In this document: piece after piece, positions 1-11,086 of the stretch
Position numbering within the stretch: the first letter of the stretch is position 1
Layout of the letters: every line of letters starts with the position of its first letter
Source of the DNA: Chlamydomonas sphaeroides
Taxonomy: Eukaryota > Chlorophyta > Chlorophyceae > Chlamydomonadales > Chlamydomonadaceae
Length of the DNA stretch: 64,000 nucleotides
Direction of reading: 5' to 3'
Assembly (NCBI GenBank): GCA_001662425.1
Contig: BDDC01000024.1
Coordinates: forward strand, 1-64,000
Notes under the pieces: generated by a model
The model's input: only the letters and a program-made list of their open reading frames with translations
The model's database searches: none
What the model was told of the DNA's origin: nothing
Made by a program: the position numbers and the translations under genes

Positions 1-396
1 TCCCCGCGACCGGGCGCGACAACGTGTCCTGACGCCCCGCGCGTGTGCATCCCTTGTAGCTCTACAGCCACATGTGCGTTCCAGTCTTCTGTGCTGTCGT
101 TGGATACTGTACTTCGCTTGGGTGCGGCCATCCCACCACGAAACGGCTGGATTAGCCCAACGGCTTGAAGTTTGCTGCAGGCACGGGCATGGCCCTACAT
201 TGGTGGAATGGGGGCAAGAAGAGCCGGGGCGGGGGCCGAGGCGGGCGCGGGGCAGGGCCGGGGCCGACCACATCATGTCATCGAATGCGGAATTGGCTTG
301 TGACGATCAGAGCTGTGCAACGCACAGTAGACCCACAAAGCCCACCATAAGATCGCCCTTGGTAGCTTCCCGCACTCCGCAGTCCGCGTCGCAGCC

Positions 397-1768
397 ATGG
401 CTACCGAGCCCCAGGAGAGCAGCCAACAGCTGCTGACAGACCTCCTAGGCGATCGTGTAATACGTGAGATTCTGCTGACCAACTATGTCGGCAGCAGCGA
501 GCGCAAATCGCTGGCGCTGAGCAACAACACATCGCTCGCTGCGGTCGACGCGCATTGCACGGCTCTTCAGGGCGACAGACACCCGACTCTCACGCCCTCT
601 GCTTTCGCCAGGCGTGCGATGCGCGTCCTTGGGCACTGCGCGCACCTGTCGGTTATCGCGCTGCCGTGCATCGACGCTGACACAGCGCCCGCCTGGGAGT
701 ACAGCCTGTAAGTTGCGCGATGTTCTATCAATTGCAGAGCTGTTCTGCTGGCAATGCGCAACCCTAACCCGTTCGCCACCCAGGCCGTCAGACCGACACC
801 CTTGCCCGCCTCTCCGCAGCACCACTGTACTGGACTTCATGATGCAGCGCGGCCCGATGACGAGCGTCACGCAGCTGGTGCTCCCTGCGGACATCCTAAC
901 GGGCGACGTCGCCGGCAAGGTGGTTGCGGCGCTGCCCAACACCAAGGACCTGACTCTGCACTGCCGCCCTGCGAGCCTAGTCGACGTCCTGTCCGCTGCG
1001 TTTCACCAAGTACCGCGTGAAGACGCCGTTCCCGCCGCCCTTGAAGTCGTGGCGGGCGGCCTGCAATGGCTCGAGAGCGTCAAGCTCGTCGTCGGCGGCC
1101 TGGAGCTGGATGCCTCGGCGTACTGAAACGAGCCTGCTCCCAGCCGCTCCCAGGCAAGCTCTGCGAGCTCGAGTTCGCCAGCGCGCCGATCGTGCCCGCC
1201 GACGCCGAGCTGCTCCGGGACCACTTCACGTCGCTCAAGCGTGTACGGATGTCTGGCTGGATCTGCCTTTACATGGTCGACAGCCTTGCGGACCTGCTCC
1301 GCGGCCTGCCCGGCGTCACGGACCTAGCGCTCCCCGACATCCGGATTGAAGCGCCCAGCGACCTCGACGGCCTTGACGGGCCGGCGGCGGCCATGCTGGG
1401 CAACCTCGGCGGCAGCGGCCAATGCGGCGGATCCGACGACAGCCGAGGAGCTCGCCCTCGAGCGCCTGCGGCTGTGCCTTGGCTCATGCCTGTCGTCTTC
1501 CTCCTGTCGGTCCATATCCCATAGTGACAACATCGCCCACCTCAAACGGCTGGAGCAGGTGGAGGCCCGGCTGGAGCTGGCGGCTGGGCTGCGGAGCCTC
1601 TTCTCCACTGGGGAGTACCGCGGAGAGCTCCGGCTATGTGTCACAGGAGACCGTGGCCCCAGGTACGGCCCTGACGTCCCCGCTGCAGAGGCCCTGGTGG
1701 CAGTCCTACAGCAGCAGCTGGCGGCTGCGGGCTGGCCGCACGCGAGGGTCACGGCTGTGTCGAAGTGA
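397..1768 (+). pseudogene. F-box/LRR-like protein gene, reading frame broken twice
   Basis: I do not recognise a named gene. Exon 1 (397-707) begins at an ATG in good context and ends at a GTAAGT donor; exon 2 begins at 820 after a CAG acceptor and the phase is kept. The first ~45 residues look like an F-box (Leu-rich, with an ERKSLAL stretch), and later stretches such as VTQLVLPADIL resemble leucine-rich repeats, so an SCF-type substrate adaptor is possible. The frame hits a stop at 1124-1126, but protein-like sequence (KLCELEFASAPIV) resumes immediately in another frame. It switches back near 1420-1440 and runs to a stop at 1766-1768. The two shifts compensate. This is either a decaying gene or two sequence errors in GC-rich DNA; a canonical intron does not explain the first shift, because the only candidate would be about 34 bp and leaves the wrong phase. 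Confidence 0.4.
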
Positions 1769-1980
1769 CCAGACGCAGCGGCGTGTCGGCGTTGGCCAGG
1801 GCCGCGACAGGGTGAAGGTGGCGGCGGCTGGCGAGCCGGTTTGGTTGGCAAGGGGGGCGGCCTTGAACTGCTTGGGCTGATTGGCAATGGCGCCGAAGGG
1901 GAGTGGTGGCTTAGACATGGGCTCGGTGACCCTGGGCGTGGGTCGGCGAGCATCCCCCGACGCGGCGTGCTGTGCCCGGA

Positions 1981-1985
1981 TGTAA
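1981..1985 (+). terminator. TGTAA polyadenylation signal candidate
   Basis: TGTAA, the usual green-algal polyadenylation element, lies 213 bp after the stop of the broken F-box-like gene. It is a five-base motif and could be chance; it is listed because position and strand fit. Confidence 0.35.
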
Positions 1986-3873
1986 GGCTGGTTGCATGCA
2001 AGCCGCCAATACCGCGCCGGCGGCGGGGCCAGGGATGCGTCTTGGTTGTCTGTGGAAGGAATGTGTACTGCACTCATGTGATGCGGTGTTTGGCGTCATG
2101 GCTACCGCCGGCAAAGGCTGATAGGTAAATGATGCGTGGGGCGCTGTAATTTGCTCACGATGACTATTGGTGGCATTGTATGCTGTTGTGGCTGGTCCGG
2201 TGGTGTGTTTCCGTACAGGCCGCCTGCCTTGAAGCGCCCACAGCGCCGCTCGCCCGCAGGGGCCGGCGACGGGGGTGGCGATGGCGGCGGCGAAGGGCCG
2301 GGGTCGGACGGCCGCAGCGCCGCAGCCGCGGCAAGCGCGACCGCCCGAGCTCTGACGGCGGGGGTCGGGGGCGGGCCCGCCGCCGCCGCCGCCACCTGCT
2401 GCCCTGCTCCGGCACGTATGGCGCTGGTTGAGAGGGTGTTGGGCGCCTGTGTGAATGATGAAGCCCCGATGGTCGGGGGGCGGCCGGCGGCCCCAGACGG
2501 AGGACGGTGTGAGGGCAACGTCCCTTGTCCCATTCCGGGTGGGGCCTCTCTTGTCATGCAGGCCCTGCAGCCGCATAGCTGTCATGTCGGCCTTTCGTCG
2601 CACGTTGCATGTTGTAGCTTTTTTTGTGCGCCGTGATGCGCGTTGCAGGTTGCGCGTGGCATTGCCGTGTTTGCGTGTGTTTGCTTGCGTGTGTTTGTTT
2701 GCGTGTGCCGCACAGGTGCGGCTGCTGGTTGGTGGGGACGCATGCATCTTGGCAGCAGGCTCGCAAGGAGCAGGGGACGCCGTGGGGTGTGTACGGGTGC
2801 GTTCGTGAGGAGGTGCGTGGGCGAGGGGCCGGCAGGTTGCTGCGAGGCGAGGCGAGGCGCTCTTGGCGGCCCTGATTTGCGTGGGCACCCCGACGGAGCA
2901 TGTGGAGCCTCGGACGTCCCCAGCCATGTATGGGGACGGGACGCGCTCCTCCCCTCGGAGCGTCGGAGGCCCCAGCATGTTGGTCAAGTTTGAGCTGGCC
3001 ATGGAGGCTTCCCTGTGCCGAGCGAGAGAGCAAAGCGGAGCCCGGCGATGTAAGCGCCGAGGTCGCAGATGCATGCGTGCACGCTGGCCTGGTCCCCACA
3101 CGCCAAACCGGGGGACGCGCCAGCTTGGTTCCCGATGTTGCATCCCAAGAGGTGCGCCCCCACGCACCTCGCTTTGCACAGGGCTGGCCACTCCAGCGGC
3201 GTCTTGGCGCGCAGCAAGGGGCTAGCGACACCGCCGGCAGGGGCCGCCGCCGGCAGGATCAGGAGCGCCGCGCCGTGCAAAGACCCGTGGCGGGGCCTAC
3301 TGCCTACTGCCTACTCCCTCGAGGCATGCGCGCACAGGGGCTGCGCTGTAGCTAGAGCCACAGCGGCGGCGGGCCCCCGGCCGCGGTGAGTGCGGGAAAC
3401 GCAAGCCGTGCATTGGGTTACATGGCCCAGGCGTGGACGCGCAGCGATTCCCATCGGTGTTCATCGCAGCGGCCTGCGTCCTACGTTCCCAGCCGCGTTA
3501 TGTACCGTATGCATCCGTACTCGGAAACTGAGGTGACCACCCCTGCTCTGAACCCCACGTGCCATACTGAGCGCGTCTATCCTGCCGCCGCTGGCACTCC
3601 GAATGTACTTCACATCAATTCAAAACCTCCCCAGCTGCGCATGGGTGCATGGCTCGCCCCAACAAGAGGCCACCCTGACGAGACGCAAACAGTCGGTCAT
3701 TATGCGGTTGTCGCCGGGGCTATTTGAGGGGTCTCGGGCACACCGACATCCGTGCCCTCTTCCCACGGGCCGGACCTAGCCGCCCGAACAGGCAATTCAG
3801 AACCAAGCTACCGGAGTCTACCTGAACTACAGCCAGTCTGCCGATCGAAACGAAAAACGCGCCCTTATGTATC
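1986..3873. other. Gene-poor stretch with simple repeats
   Basis: No gene is supported here. Open frames exist on both strands but have Arg/Pro/Ala-rich, motif-free translations typical of GC-rich non-coding DNA. A TG-rich run (tgcgtgtgtttg-like) sits at about 2665-2710, a GCC/GGC-rich stretch at about 2370-2400, and three copies of an octamer (ctactgcc-like) near 3298-3316. Confidence 0.5.
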
Positions 3874-4011
3874 AAGAGCTCGTCCAACACCGTCTCAGCT
3901 AGAAAGCCCACAACGCCAACAAGAACATAAACGTCGTTACGGAAGAGCTCGCCCAACACCGTCTCAGCTAGAAAGCCCACAACGCCAACAAGAACATAAA
4001 CGTCGTTACGG
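3874..4011. repeat. Perfect-period 69-bp tandem duplication
   Basis: Two direct copies, 3874-3942 and 3943-4011, differ at one base (T/C at unit position 10). The unit is 23 codons long, so frames on both strands pass through both copies without a stop. No homology was recognised. It lies downstream of the 3' end of the minus-strand secreted-protein gene, so it may fall in that gene's 3' UTR or in the intergenic space. Confidence 0.85.
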
Positions 4012-4232
4012 AAGAGAGAAGAGAGAGAAGAAAGGCGAAGCGGGTGCTATCAACGTTCTATATGCCGTAAATGAGCCCGCCGTGCACCAAGCCGCGAGAT
4101 CCGGGTCCTTCGACTTTATTGTGCCTGTATGTACATGCAGCCCTAAACTGCTGCCCATGGTTCATTTGCTAGGCATTATTGTCATAAGATAGAATCCGAA
4201 CAGACTCCCTCCTCCTCCCGATGCCCAGCCGC

Positions 4233-7200
4233 CTAGGCCAGCGGCGGGTCGCTGTTGGGCAGGTTGTTGATGCGGTCCAGCAGGGCCTGCATGTCCATGA
4301 TGGCGGCCGTGGAGGAGCCGGCGCCCGCCCACAGCTCCTCGGCGCGGCGGATGAGCCACGACTGGTAGAGCGGGTCAGTCATGCGGAAGCCGGCGCTGAA
4401 CGAGATCTGCATGCGTGCCGTGGGGGCGCGGGCGGCAGATGGGCGTCAGGACAGGCCGCAAGCTCACGCACACGCTCGGCCGCCCCTTTCCTGTTGTCTT
4501 CCCCCAAGTCGGCCCTCCCTCCCCGCAGCTGTCCCGTCGCCCACCTCGTTTGCCAGCAGCTGCTTGAGCAGCAGGGCCCTGGGCTCGGCGCTGGTGGCCC
4601 CCAGGATGCGGACCACCTCGTCCAGCAGGCAGCTGCCGCGCTGCTGCTCGGCGTTGGCGAGGTGGGCGTACTTGATGAGGCAGGAGGGCGTCACGGCGTC
4701 CGTCAGGCGTAGCACGGGCGACAGCCAGGGGGCGCCGGCCACGGAGAGCGGGCCTCCGGTGGCGAGGGTGGTGAGGATGGCCGGGTAGCGGTCGCGGTCG
4801 TACTGCGTCTTGCGGCCGGCCAGGATGCGCTCGGCGTTGGTCTTCCTGTGGAGGGGATTGCGGCGGAGGGCGCGGAGGGCGAGGGGGCCGGCACGCGGTC
4901 AGAGCCGGCCGCGGTAGCATGGAAAGAGCGAGCATCGGCCGAGCAACGGTGGGGCCCAAGCAAGCCCTCAACCCGCTACACCCCCGCCCGCCCCTCTCAC
5001 CAGAAGCCCAGCGTATGTCCCGCACCCGCAACGGGGATGTCGGGCACGACGGTGAAGACGCGCGGGAAGAGCGAGTACACGTCCTGGCTCGTGACCTGGA
5101 ACGTGACGCTGGGAGTGAAGAATGGAGCCGGCACCGTGGCGGCAAAGGTGACGGAGCAGCCGGTAGGCGCTGCGCCGGCTGCGGGGTTGGCGACGGTGTA
5201 GACTCCGCCGGCCAGCACGCGGATGGGGCCGTACTCGCCCGAGGCGGCGGCCGAGGTGGCGGAGGCGGACGAGGCCAGGCTGCTGTCGGAGAGCACGATG
5301 GCTCCCGAGGAGGTGCTCACGGTCACGGGCACATCGCAGCCAAACACGACATCACCGGTGGCGGCGTCGAAGGTGGAGCTGGGAGAGGAGGGTGAGGCCA
5401 TGGGCGCGGCCTCGAGCCAGGCGCGGCCAGCCAGGCTGCGGATGTGGCCCACTGTCAGGCAGGGCGCGGGCAGGGCGGCCTCGCCCCGAGTGCACAGGTC
5501 GGCATTGCTGCGGCCGCCGTACAGAGCGCCGACGTTGGCTGCGCCGGTCAGCATGTAGGGCGGGGCGGCGTAGACGTCGGCGTGGGCTGAGGCGAGGTTG
5601 ACGGAGACTGGGTGAGGGAGGGGGAAGGAAGGAGGGAGGGAGGGAGGGAGGAGGGGATGCGTCAGAAGCGGCAAAGAAGGCAAACGCCGTGCTATCATCC
5701 CCTTGCTGTACAAGCACAACTCCCTCCAGGCTCCCCGCGCTCACCGTCTCCCAGGCTGAGGCCGGCCTTGGTGTACTCGCCAGCCGCGTACGACGCATCG
5801 CCGCCCGCCACGGTCACGGCCAGGCGGCCATCGTCAGGGGAGCCGTTGGTCAGGGCCACACAGGCGGCGTCGGAGCTTACGGGCGGGAAGGTCCAGTCGA
5901 GCTTGACGGCGCCGCGGAGCGTGAAGGTGCGGGTCACCAGCAATGGGGAGTCGAGGCTGGCGCTGGTGGAGGTGGGCGTCACGGAGCCGGAGCCCGAGCC
6001 CAGGTAGGCGCTGAAGTCGCGGCCGGCCGTGTCGACGGCCAGGCTGACGCTAGTGCCGGGGGGAGCGCCGGAGACGGTGAAGCAGACTCGGCCGCCGCCC
6101 GTGGTCTTGGTGCCGGCGTCCGCGGTGCCGGCGCCTGGCGTGATGGCGACTGGGACGCCGCATTGCGAGGGGCCCTCGAGGCCGCTGGGGTCGTTGACAT
6201 CGGGGTTGCCGTTCAGCTCCCAGGCCACGCCAGCACAGACCTCAATGGGCGCGACGCCCACGGTCAGGCACACGGGCACGGGGTTGGCCGCACACAGCTG
6301 GCCCCTGAGGACCAGGTCCAGGTCGACTGAGGTCCGGTAGGTTGTGGTGGGCTCGAGCAGGATGTTGAACCCGGCGGCGGTTGGGGCCACGCTGACGGTG
6401 CCGGCCGCGCCCAGGCTGAGGCCGATCTGCTCGAAGCGGCCGGCGGGGCTGTCCGCGAGGGGGTACGGCAGCTCGGAGCCAGCCAGGGACACGTCGACGT
6501 GATCGTCGGCGGGGGAGGTGTAGGAGGAGGAGCTGCAGGTGGCGCCGGCGCCGGCGGCTGTCAAGTCGTACTTGACCTTGCCGGCGATGTCAAAGGCGCG
6601 CGTGACCTTGAGACTGGGGCTGGCGGCGGTGGAGGTCGAGAGGATGGTCACGGTCCGGGTGCGGTCCGCGCCCTCCTCGGCAAAGCGCGCGGCGCCGGCA
6701 AAGGTGTGGTCGGGGGCGATGGTGAGCTGTGTGCCGGGCAGCACGTTGGGCACGGCGGCGAAGGAGAAGGATCCGTCGGTGGCGGCGCTGGTGGTGCTGG
6801 CAATCTCCGTGTCTCCATCGAGCAGCTTGATCGTGATGGCCTCGCACGTGAAGTCGGGCGTGAAGCTGGGGTCGTCGGGGAAGGTCCAGCCCACAGAGCC
6901 GCTCACGGTGACGGGGTGGACCCCCACCGTGAGGCACACCGAGTGGGTTGCGGCGCACAGGTCGGCGGCAAAAAGAGCGGTCAGGTCGAGGCTGGGCTGG
7001 AAGGGAGAGCCCGTGTTGAGCAGCGGAGAGATGGGCGTCAGCGCGGCAGAGATGGCTGCAGCGGAGGGAGGGGGCCAGGGAGAGGGGCGGGGTGTGGGAA
7101 TGATGAGGCAGGGCGGCAAGCGGAAGGGGCTGCTAGGACGGCGACAGGTCGACCGGGAACGCGCTCACACGCATCGCTGAGGGACAAGCCGCTGATGGCG

Positions 7201-9004
7201 AAGGCGCCGCTTGCGTCCAGAGTCTGCTCCGCGCCGCCCACAGCCAGCACGGCCGCGGCGGCATCGGGAAATCCGAAGCTCAGGCCGACGCAGTAGGCGG
7301 CGGGTGGCGGGGTCACGGGCGCGGCGCTGAAGTCGTATCGCACGCTGCCCGTGACGTCAAAGGTACGGGTGGCGCTGCTGTCGAGCGTCACGTTGCCCTG
7401 GACAGCTGTATTGATGGCCGAGTCGCCGAAGGTGTGGGCGCCGGAGGGGGAGGTCACAGTCACCCGCATGGGGGTGCCGGGGATAGCCTGTACGACAGCG
7501 AAGCTGTACGAGCCGCCGGCTGATACAGCGGTGGCGGTGGTGGGGCCAGAGGACCCAATGTACGACAGCTGTACGGTCACCGGCTGGCAGGTGTACAGCG
7601 TGCCGGTCACGGTGCCGGAGCCGGGGAAGGACCACTTGATCTGGGGTATGGAAGGGGGACGGGGACGAGTGGGGATGGGCGTCAGGGGCCGAGCGCTGAG
7701 GCCAGCAGCCAGGGGGTGCCGTAGCAAACGGCCGGTGCAAAACAAGGCGCGCCGCTGGCGCTGCGGGGCCCGCAGGCACCAGGGACCGCTCGCTCTAGAC
7801 CCTCAGTCAGCACGGTCGCAACCAGCGGACGGACGGACCGCCTTACTCGCCTGTCCCTCCACGATTACGGGCACGGGTCCAGCGGGCAGCGTGGATGGCG
7901 GCGGGGCGGGAGTGGCGGGTTGGCAGGTTGGTGCCTTGAGGAGGGCCGTGCGGCTGGGGTCGGTGCCGTCGTTGGACCATGCGAAGCGCTGGGCGCCCTT
8001 GACCACGTACGGCACGTCGACCGTGTTGGAAGAGTAGTCGCCGCTGATCGTGATGTAGAACCACCTGGCAAGGGCGACAGGGGCAGCGGGGTGGGGTCGT
8101 GACGCGTCAGGCGGAGGCCGTGCGACGCACGCACAGATGAGGTGGGTGTGGATCAGCGAGGCAGAGAGCAGCGCTGCCCGGCTGCGCCCTGTCTTGCGCC
8201 CCCTCGCTACACAAGGCTCGGGACTCACCGGCTTCCGAAGGAGCCCGTGTTCCACTTCCACCCCGTCCCGCACGTGCCTGGTGTGCGGGGCGCATTGCGG
8301 GTGGGCAGCGTCAGCACTCGCACGTGCGCCGGAGATCAAGGGCCGTCGGCAGCCTCTGCGAATTTGCTACCTAAGATCGAGAGTCCTTGCTGGGCCCCAC
8401 TTACTCTGGTCGTTAGTCTGTTGCACAGAAGCGGCAGGCGGCAGGAGGCGGGGGAAAGGGGACGGGGGCGGCCGTGGGTGCCAGGTGGCGGGGGAAGGGG
8501 AGCGCGGACGATCCCGCCTGCCCCCTACACACTCACCACCCAGCCAGCATCGGTTGATGGGTTGCCGGACACGAGACCGCGGCAGCCTGACGGCAGCTGG
8601 ATGACCCAGTGCGAGAGGTCCTGGGGGTTCTGGTCGCCACATGAGCCGCGGCCGCCGAGCTTGGCATCCGGCACAGCCGCGACGGTGAAGAGATATCTGG
8701 ATGCAGCGGGTGGGCGGTGTACAGCAATTTGAGCACCAACCTCAGCTGGTGGGGCCCTGCCTTGCATCAAGCACATTCGTCGAACAACGCACCCAAACGT
8801 GGTGACGTTGGTGGCGGCATCGTACGATGGGTTGGGCTGTCCGTTTGGCAGGCTGGCCGGCATGGCTGCTCTCCATTCCGAAGCCGAAAAGTCATGCTTA
8901 CAGAAGTTTGCCTCTGTGCCGCACACATCGGCGGCTGTCGCGCCCGACATCAGCGTCGCGGCGAGGATGCCGACGAGCGTGACGGCGGCCGATCGAGAAG
9001 CCAT
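4233..9004 (-). CDS. Secreted repeat protein with a GFWK motif, 1,167 aa
   Basis: Nine exons: 9004-8793, 8696-8533, 8277-8229, 8064-7851, 7640-7169, 7055-5745, 5607-5001, 4845-4545, 4406-4233. All phases match. Residues 1-25 form a signal peptide ending ATA, so the protein should enter the secretory pathway and act outside the cell or in the wall or matrix. Residues ~30-185 are a Cys-containing domain (LSHWVIQLPSGC, then TGWKWNTGSF and WFYITISGDYSS) resembling choice-of-anchor-type extracellular domains. Residues ~200-900 hold about four divergent modules with recurring CLTVGV, [VS].G.[VI].W.FP and PGT elements, suggesting beta-sandwich repeats. Exon 7 ends and exon 8 begins within GFWKTN (~1008-1013), followed by a helical C-terminal region. 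Intron 4 uses a GC donor (7850) that keeps the VEGQ/IKW repeat alignment. The exon 2 donor was chosen by phase (GTGTGT, with GTGAGT nearby) and is less certain. Substrate and exact function are unknown. Confidence 0.85.
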
Positions 9005-9240
9005 GCTTGTGGAATGCGCCACGCTGTGCGCAATCGGTTGCCAATGACCTTGCTGTGTATCGACGTAAAAGGAAGGCTGACAAAGTCGCGTTCGCCGCGG
9101 CGTCGTAAGGCAAACCTGCCTGTTACAGGTTGTCAAGTATTGTGTCAAGCAAATGTGTATGAGCTTGAGTCGATGATGATTGTATGCGCGAGGCGTGCTA
9201 TATGCAACCGAAGCATAAATGTGTGACCAGATCCAGCACG
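8911..9240 (-). repeat. Inverted repeat arm (gene side) covering promoter and first exon start
   Basis: The promoter and first ~30 codons of the secreted-protein gene are repeated in inverted orientation at 9600-10093. The arms share stretches such as the CTTGACACAAT and AACCTGTAACAGGCAGGTTT blocks and the start codon context. They are separated by a 359-bp spacer (9241-9599). Confidence 0.9.
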
Positions 9241-9599
9241 ATCCAGAATGGGAAGAGCTCACCATGCCGGCAGCCGCGTAGTTTCCTGAAAAGACAGTAA
9301 TGTAGAAATTACTATTTTCTTCAGTGCTGGCTTGGCTCCGTGGCTATCAATGTGAGTGCGCGAGTCACAGGGATGATGTCCGGCGCAGTCTGTGGCACCC
9401 GCTTAAGGCGTCGCTGCGTAGCTTTAGTTAGCGCCTATCGAAATATGTAGCGTCAAGGCACCACACGCTTCTAAAGTTGAAGCGCTCACTCGCGCAAGCG
9501 CCAAACGCTTTACCAAGAAGAAATATATTCTTGAGCAGATTCTGTGAAGGTATGAGCCCAAGGGCAGCTGCGCAGTGCCTGGAGCGCTGCGCTCTCCGG
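9241..9599. promoter_or_regulatory. Spacer between inverted arms; likely upstream region of the secreted-protein gene
   Basis: This is comparatively AT-rich sequence between the two arms with no ORF of note. Because the true gene and its truncated copy point away from it, it would be a divergent upstream region. No TATA box or other element can be assigned with confidence. Confidence 0.4.
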
Positions 9600-10093
9600 G
9601 TGCTGGATCCGGTCACACATTTCTTCTTCGGCTGCATGTAGCGCGCATCGCGCCTTCAATCATCATCCACTTAAGCTCATACACGCCGGAGGGTGGTTTG
9701 GAAGCTTTCCCTTGCCCCGAATACCAATCCGGGCGGGGGACATGGGGAATCGGCTGAAGGGAGCTGTCTCCTGGTTGCCGGCTTTGGGGGGCCGTTGGTT
9801 CGCCTTCTGTAACGCCCACTCCATGTAACTACCGCTTCCTCATACACATTTGCTTGACACAATCTTGGACAACCTGTAACAGGCAGGTTTGCCTTACGAC
9901 GCCGCGGCAAACGCGACTTTGTCAGCTCTCCTTATAAGTCGATACACCGCAAGCGCATTGGCAACCCACTGTGCACAGCGTGGCGCAATCCAGAAGCATG
10001 GCTTCTCGAACGGCCGCCGTCACGCTCGTCGGCATCCTCGCCGCGACGGGCACGACAGCCGCCGATGTGTGCGGCACATAGGCAAACTTCTGG
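9600..10093 (+). pseudogene. Truncated inverted copy of the secreted-protein gene 5' end
   Basis: The copy starts at ATG 9998 and reads MASRTAAVTLVGILAAT, matching the functional signal peptide. It has a 9-bp internal deletion relative to the parent and a G-to-T change that turns the GAG after VCGT into TAG at 10079-10081, ending it after 27 codons. Homology stops at about 10093, before the end of the parental exon 1. The upstream part is interrupted by a 154-bp insertion (9685-9838). It is a dead duplicate; its promoter copy may or may not still be active. Confidence 0.88.
9685..9838. mobile_element. 154-bp insertion flanked by 9-bp direct repeats
   Basis: The parental arm reads continuously through CTCATACACATTTGC. 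In the copy, CTCATACAC occurs at 9676-9684 and again at 9839-9847 with 154 bp between, so the 9 bp look like a target-site duplication. A 9-bp duplication is typical of Mutator-like elements, but I see no clear terminal inverted repeats (ends GCCGGAGGG and CTACCGCTTC) and no coding capacity. It is a small non-autonomous element or remnant of uncertain class. Confidence 0.65.
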
Positions 10094-11086
10094 CTCCCGC
10101 GTCCGCTCTCCTGGTTGCCGTGTCCGCTCCTAGGCCTCGCCCTATTGCGCCCGGTCCCTGGGCGAGCTGCCCGACAGCCAGCGCGCCGCCAGCTCCGCCG
10201 AGCTCGCAACCACCGCGCTCAGTGACGTCCTTGTGACAGCTGGATCCGTGGATCGGCGGTGCACGGCATGCTGTGGCCCCCTGGCCGACGGTGCTGCTGT
10301 TCTTGGCGCCGCCGGGGACGCAAGCGCCCGCGCTGGGTGTGCGGCCGCGGGGTCTCATGGGCCCATGGCGCCGTGTATGTGCTAGCAGGCTTGCGGGCAG
10401 CAGCGGGCTGCTTGAGGCCGGTTCCGGGCTCTCCTGGGGCAGCACGCCTCTAGGAGCAGCCGGCGCGCTCCCTCGCTTGGCACGGCTGGCGCCGGTGGTG
10501 GCGCGTGCACGACGCGGGGGTTGGAAGCACGAAAGGACGGCACACAAACACTTCCTGTTACCTGCAGGGGGCAAGGCGTGCCCATGAATGCACCCGGCCT
10601 ACAGCCGGCAACCAACACGGCCGCAGCCATGATACGTACGGTTCGCCAGCCAGCCACACCCAACCACCCCCGGAGGCCGCAGCCCGGGTACAGGCGGCCG
10701 ACCCGCCACCGGCCCCGCGTGAAGCCAGTCATCCCAGCGGGAGATAGCGATTCCATGCCCCGCCCCGCCCCGCTTATGCCCATGCCGCCCGCTCATATCA
10801 CCCGTCGTCAGCGGAGCGCTGTCTCCCTGCGAGGGCCGCACATCGGCTCGCAAGAGACCCCCCGCGCGCTAGCCCCAGTGACCCCCATCAATGGTCGCCA
10901 GCTGTGTGCAGCCGTCGGTGGCCATCCGAAACACGTACACGCACACGTGTTGCTGGCAACATCATCAAAAGCAAAAGCCGCTACGGGTATCGCCGTCCTG
11001 TCGTCCGAGGCCCTCGTTACGATCATCCGCCCGCCACCCCTTGCGAGCCGCCCAACACCCGCGCAGGGGCGCAGCCCAGCGCCCCC
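10094..11086. other. Stretch without a recognised gene
   Basis: This lies between the end of the truncated copy and the stop codon of the SANT/FYR-domain gene, so its right part should include the 3' UTR of that minus-strand gene. Open frames on both strands have no recognisable motif. No TGTAA element was noticed on the minus strand. Confidence 0.5.

Noticed and set aside
1110..1155. A short intron explaining the first frame change in the F-box-like gene
   Set aside because: The only GT...AG pair spans about 34 bp, too short for an intron, and the phase would still be wrong.
1911..3191. Long open frame (426 codons) on the minus strand
   Set aside because: The translation is Arg/Pro/Thr/His-rich with no motif or domain, overlaps other equally long frames, and lies in GC-rich DNA where stops are rare. 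No splice or conservation support.
8537..8696. The better-looking GTGAGT donor at 8536 for exon 2 of the secreted-protein gene
   Set aside because: It leaves phase 0, which does not fit the next exon (TCGTGWKWNTGSF). The GTGTGT donor four bases further on gives the right phase, so I used it, with some doubt.
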